This document shows, in pieces, positions 61,473 to 64,000 of a stretch of 64,000 nt of DNA. Where the stretch lies: positions 37,508 to 101,507 of the forward strand of contig JAABSX010000010.1 of assembly GCA_011390205.1 (NCBI GenBank), given 5' to 3'. The translations under genes and the position numbers were made by a program. The notes under the pieces were generated by a model. It searched no databases and was not told where the DNA came from. It worked only from the letters and a program-made list of their open reading frames with translations. How positions within the stretch are numbered: the first letter of the stretch is position 1; every line of letters begins with the position of its first letter. The DNA comes from Microscillaceae bacterium. Lineage in GTDB: Bacteria > Bacteroidota > Bacteroidia > Cytophagales > Microscillaceae.

Positions 61473-63029
61473 ATGCAAGAGCAAGAAAACCAATCAGGAA
61501 TCCAGAAACTCCAAGAAAAAATAAACCAAGCCCTCAACATGGGGGGAGAAAAACGAATAGAAAGACAGCACAGCTTAGGAAGACTCACTGCCCGAGAACG
61601 TATCCAAAAACTCTTAGACCCTAAAACTTTTTATGAAGTAGGGCAGCTCGCAAACAGTGATTTGCCAGAGGCAAAAGATAAAACACCCGCAGACGGCAAA
61701 GTCTGTGGCTATGGCGAAATAGACGGCAGGCAAGTAGGCATCACAGCAGACGACGCCACAGTCATGGCTGGAGCAGGTGGGCGGATAGGCTACCAAAAAG
61801 AATTTAAAGTCCATATCAAGGCTCATCAAAAGGGCTTCCCCAGCATACACTTAGGCGACGGCGGAGGAGCAAGAATCCCTGATATCATGGGTGCTACAGG
61901 CATGATGACTTTTACTTATGATGTGCTCAGCGAACCTAGAGATAGAAAAAGCCCTAAAATCACAGCCATTATGGGCGAGTGCTACGGCGGCCCTACCTGG
62001 GAAGCTGCCGCCTCTGATATTGTCGTTCAAGTAAAAGGAAGCACCATGGCAGTTACTGGGCCACCTGTCTTAGAAGTAGCTACAGGCGAAAAAATAGATG
62101 CACAGAGTCTAGGGGGCTGGAAAATCCACGCCGAAAAAACGGGAATTGTAGATTTTTTTGCAGAAGATGATGCAGACTGCCTCAGAATTATCAAGAAAAT
62201 ACTCAGCTACTTGCCCTCCAATGCAGATGAACTTCCCACTCGCTTGGCTTCAGATACTGGTAAAAATTTTCGCCAAGAAAGACTTCTGAACATCTTGCCC
62301 GAAAACACAAAAATGAGCTACAATGCCCACGAAATTTTAGAAATTATCTTCGATAAAGGCAGTTTGCTAGAGTTAAAACCATACTATGATGGCAGCCTGA
62401 TTACGAGTCTTGCACGCCTAGATGGGCAAGTAGTGGGCGTTTTGGCGAACAACCCGAGAGTAACAGCAGGTGCAATGGGTCCAGGTGCTTGTGAAAAAGC
62501 CATATCTTTCATTACTTTGTGTGATTCGTATCACATCCCCCTCATCTTTTTGCACGATACCCCAGGGTTTTTTGTGAGCAAAGCCGCCGAAGAGCGTAAA
62601 ATGCCCTTACAAATCATGAATTTTATCAAAGCATTGCACTACAGTACGGTGCCCCGCCTGTCACTTATACTTAGAAGGTCTTACGGGATGGCACATTGCA
62701 ATATGGTGGGTGCAAGGATGGGTGCCGATTTTTTGCTCGCCTGGCCCAGTGCCGATGTGTCTTTTATGTCGCCCGAAGTAGCTGCCAATGTGGTCATGGG
62801 GCGTAAACTTATGCAAGCGCCCAATCCCGAAGAAGCTTACCAAAACTTTATGGTAGAAATGGCTCAAATGAATGCACCTTGGGAGGCAGCAGCACAAAAC
62901 CTCATAGACAAAATTATAGATCCAAGAGATACTCGCCAAGAACTCTGCCAAGCACTTAAGTTTGCACAAGGAAATTCAAACCAAAAATACAGCAAACGAC
63001 TTCTCAAAAGCTGGCCCAAAATACTCTAG
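61473..63029 (+). CDS. Acyl-CoA carboxylase carboxyltransferase (beta) subunit
   Basis: A 518-residue cytoplasmic carboxyltransferase that moves CO2 from carboxybiotin to an acyl-CoA. Both crotonase-like halves are present. The N half has GRLTARERIQKLLDP, MAGAGGRIGYQKEFK, HLGDGGGARIPDI and the oxyanion-hole GECYGGPTW. The C half has VGVLANNPRVTAGAMG, PLIFLHDTPGFFV and RRSYGMAHCNMVGARMGADFLLAWPSADVSFMSPE. It is closest to propionyl-/methylcrotonyl-type beta subunits, but the substrate is not certain and the biotin carboxylase partner is not in view. meaB elsewhere in the window fits a propionate route. Confidence 0.88.
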   Translation: MQEQENQSGIQKLQEKINQALNMGGEKRIERQHSLGRLTARERIQKLLDPKTFYEVGQLANSDLPEAKDKTPADGKVCGYGEIDGRQVGITADDATVMAGAGGRIGYQKEFKVHIKAHQKGFPSIHLGDGGGARIPDIMGATGMMTFTYDVLSEPRDRKSPKITAIMGECYGGPTWEAAASDIVVQVKGSTMAVTGPPVLEVATGEKIDAQSLGGWKIHAEKTGIVDFFAEDDADCLRIIKKILSYLPSNADELPTRLASDTGKNFRQERLLNILPENTKMSYNAHEILEIIFDKGSLLELKPYYDGSLITSLARLDGQVVGVLANNPRVTAGAMGPGACEKAISFITLCDSYHIPLIFLHDTPGFFVSKAAEERKMPLQIMNFIKALHYSTVPRLSLILRRSYGMAHCNMVGARMGADFLLAWPSADVSFMSPEVAANVVMGRKLMQAPNPEEAYQNFMVEMAQMNAPWEAAAQNLIDKIIDPRDTRQELCQALKFAQGNSNQKYSKRLLKSWPKIL

Positions 63030-63088
63030 GTTTAATTTTGTATCCTATAAGTTTGCACCTAACTTAGCAATTAGATACCCACCAAAAA

Positions 63089-64000
63089 ATGAATATGTTT
63101 GAAAACCGAATAGACTTAGAAGGATTACACAACTCTGTAGAAAAAATCCGACAAGAGATTGGGCAGGTCATCGTAGGGCAAGAAAAAATGATAGACCTGC
63201 TCATCGTGTCTATCCTTGCCGATGGGCATGTGCTCATAGAGGGGATGCCAGGGGTGGCCAAGACACTGACCGCCAAACTTATCGCCAGGGTGATTTCCGT
63301 AGGGTTTTCTCGTTTACAATTTACCCCTGATTTGATGCCAGCAGATGTGCTAGGCACTTCTATCTTCAATGCCAAAACAACAGAGTTTGAGTTTAAGAAA
63401 GGACCTATATTCTCCAATCTTATTCTGATAGATGAAATCAACAGAGCACCTGCCAAGACACAATCTGCCCTTTTTGAGGTCATGGAAGAGCGGCAGGTAA
63501 CCATTGATGGGTTTACTTACCCGATGTCTCAGCCTTTTATGGTGTTGGCTACCCAAAACCCAATAGAGCAAGAAGGTACTTACAGGCTGCCAGAGGCACA
63601 GCTAGACCGATTTTTATTCAAAATAGAAGTAGAATACCCCTCACTAGAAGAGGAGGTTAGAATCATAGAGCGAGCACAAAACCTTAAAAATCAAACACAA
63701 ATAGCCCATATCCAATCTTTACTTACCGCAGAGGAGATTGCGAAATACCGTGCTCAAGTCCAGCAAGTTCATGTAGAAGAAAGCCTCATCAGGTACATTG
63801 CCGAAATCGTGCACCAGACAAGACAGCACCAAGCCCTGTATTTAGGTGCTTCACCCCGAGCTTCTTTGTCTATTCTAAAAGCTGCCAAAGCTTATGCCGC
63901 TACTAGAGGCAGAGATTTTGTAAGCCCTGAAGATGTTCGGGAGATGGCATATCCTGTGTTAGTACACAGAATATTGCTCACACCCGAAAAAGAAATGGAA
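63089..64000 (+). CDS. MoxR family AAA+ ATPase (3' end cut by window)
   Basis: An open frame of 304 codons from the ATG at 63089 to the window end. Motifs: an N-terminal RQEIGQVIVGQEKMIDLLIVSILADGHVLIEGMPG with Walker A GMPGVAKT, Walker B LILIDEINRAP, sensor 1 VLATQNPIEQEGTYRLPEAQLDRF, and the C-terminal lid region with SPRASLSILKAAKAYAA. MoxR proteins average about 320-330 residues, so only about 20 are missing. They act as chaperones, commonly next to a DUF58 protein and vWA proteins, which probably follow outside the window. Confidence 0.93.
   Translation, partial: MNMFENRIDLEGLHNSVEKIRQEIGQVIVGQEKMIDLLIVSILADGHVLIEGMPGVAKTLTAKLIARVISVGFSRLQFTPDLMPADVLGTSIFNAKTTEFEFKKGPIFSNLILIDEINRAPAKTQSALFEVMEERQVTIDGFTYPMSQPFMVLATQNPIEQEGTYRLPEAQLDRFLFKIEVEYPSLEEEVRIIERAQNLKNQTQIAHIQSLLTAEEIAKYRAQVQQVHVEESLIRYIAEIVHQTRQHQALYLGASPRASLSILKAAKAYAATRGRDFVSPEDVREMAYPVLVHRILLTPEKEME

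Noticed and set aside
1..64000. Searched by eye for tRNA or rRNA genes and CRISPR arrays.
   Set aside because: No cloverleaf with a GTTCGAATC-type arm, no rRNA core sequence and no regularly spaced repeats were seen. The tandem repeat at 32254-32478 has no spacers.

Overview
The window looks like chromosomal DNA of a member of the Bacteroidota, most likely the Cytophagales. Signs of this are a SusC/SusD pair, a type IX secretion (T9SS) C-terminal sorting domain, a Porin_10-like outer membrane protein, a bacterial GGGP/heptaprenylglyceryl phosphate synthase, the rpmG / DUF4295 / ftsY order, TAnnTTTG-type promoter boxes, AT-rich spacers and weak Shine-Dalgarno sequences. I cannot name the genus.

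Layout. 0-2.8 kb: murE and mraY, a piece of the division/cell-wall cluster that stops after mraY. 2.8-5.5 kb (minus): TPR lipoprotein, GGGP synthase-like enzyme, a small protein and a holin-X-like membrane protein. 5.8-10.8 kb: rho (with a clear terminator), serS and an MFS transporter. 10.8-19.3 kb: an accessory island on the minus strand (see below). 19.4-20.7 kb: speD-speE for spermidine. 20.7-21.4 kb: a decayed REP-associated tyrosine transposase. 21.4-34.5 kb: aminotransferase, VOC protein, paired small exported proteins, recO, FecR-like/CHASE2 pair, meaB, TerB-like protein, OmpA-like protein, a stand-alone 2x[4Fe-4S] protein with a 25-residue tandem repeat, and uvrB. 35.2-37.6 kb: a solitary type IIG-like restriction-modification protein. 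37.7-41.4 kb: TPR protein, NADP oxidoreductase, glycerophosphodiesterase and a 57-aa membrane protein. 41.9-50.6 kb: susC, susD, a lipoprotein, an exported protein and a secreted trypsin-like protease with a T9SS tail. 50.7-64 kb: DUF6688 protein, ispH, porin, a divergent protein kinase, hemH, rpmG, a 50-aa DUF4295 gene, ftsY, TPR protein, NlpC/P60 hydrolase, acyl-CoA carboxylase beta subunit and a moxR gene cut by the window end.

The most unusual region is 10.87-18.26 kb. It encodes an ATP-grasp enzyme resembling the maturase of 'grasp-with-spasm' (graspetide) systems, with no SPASM partner beside it. Around it are two precursor-like peptides that share an almost identical leader and 5' region but carry unrelated cores. 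A third precursor has a run of eight G exactly at its Gly-Gly codons that shifts it out of frame. A fourth gene joins a Gly-Gly leader to a helix-turn-helix-like domain. There are also a fragment resembling the start of a C39/vitamin-K-epoxide-reductase export protein, exported accessory proteins and a TlpA-type thioredoxin. Hairpins follow each of the two intact precursor genes. Copies of an imperfect inverted-repeat element (ACTGTCAT...ATGACAGT) lie at both edges and inside. I read this as a RiPP (probably graspetide) locus in partial decay or phase variation; this is inference from sequence alone.
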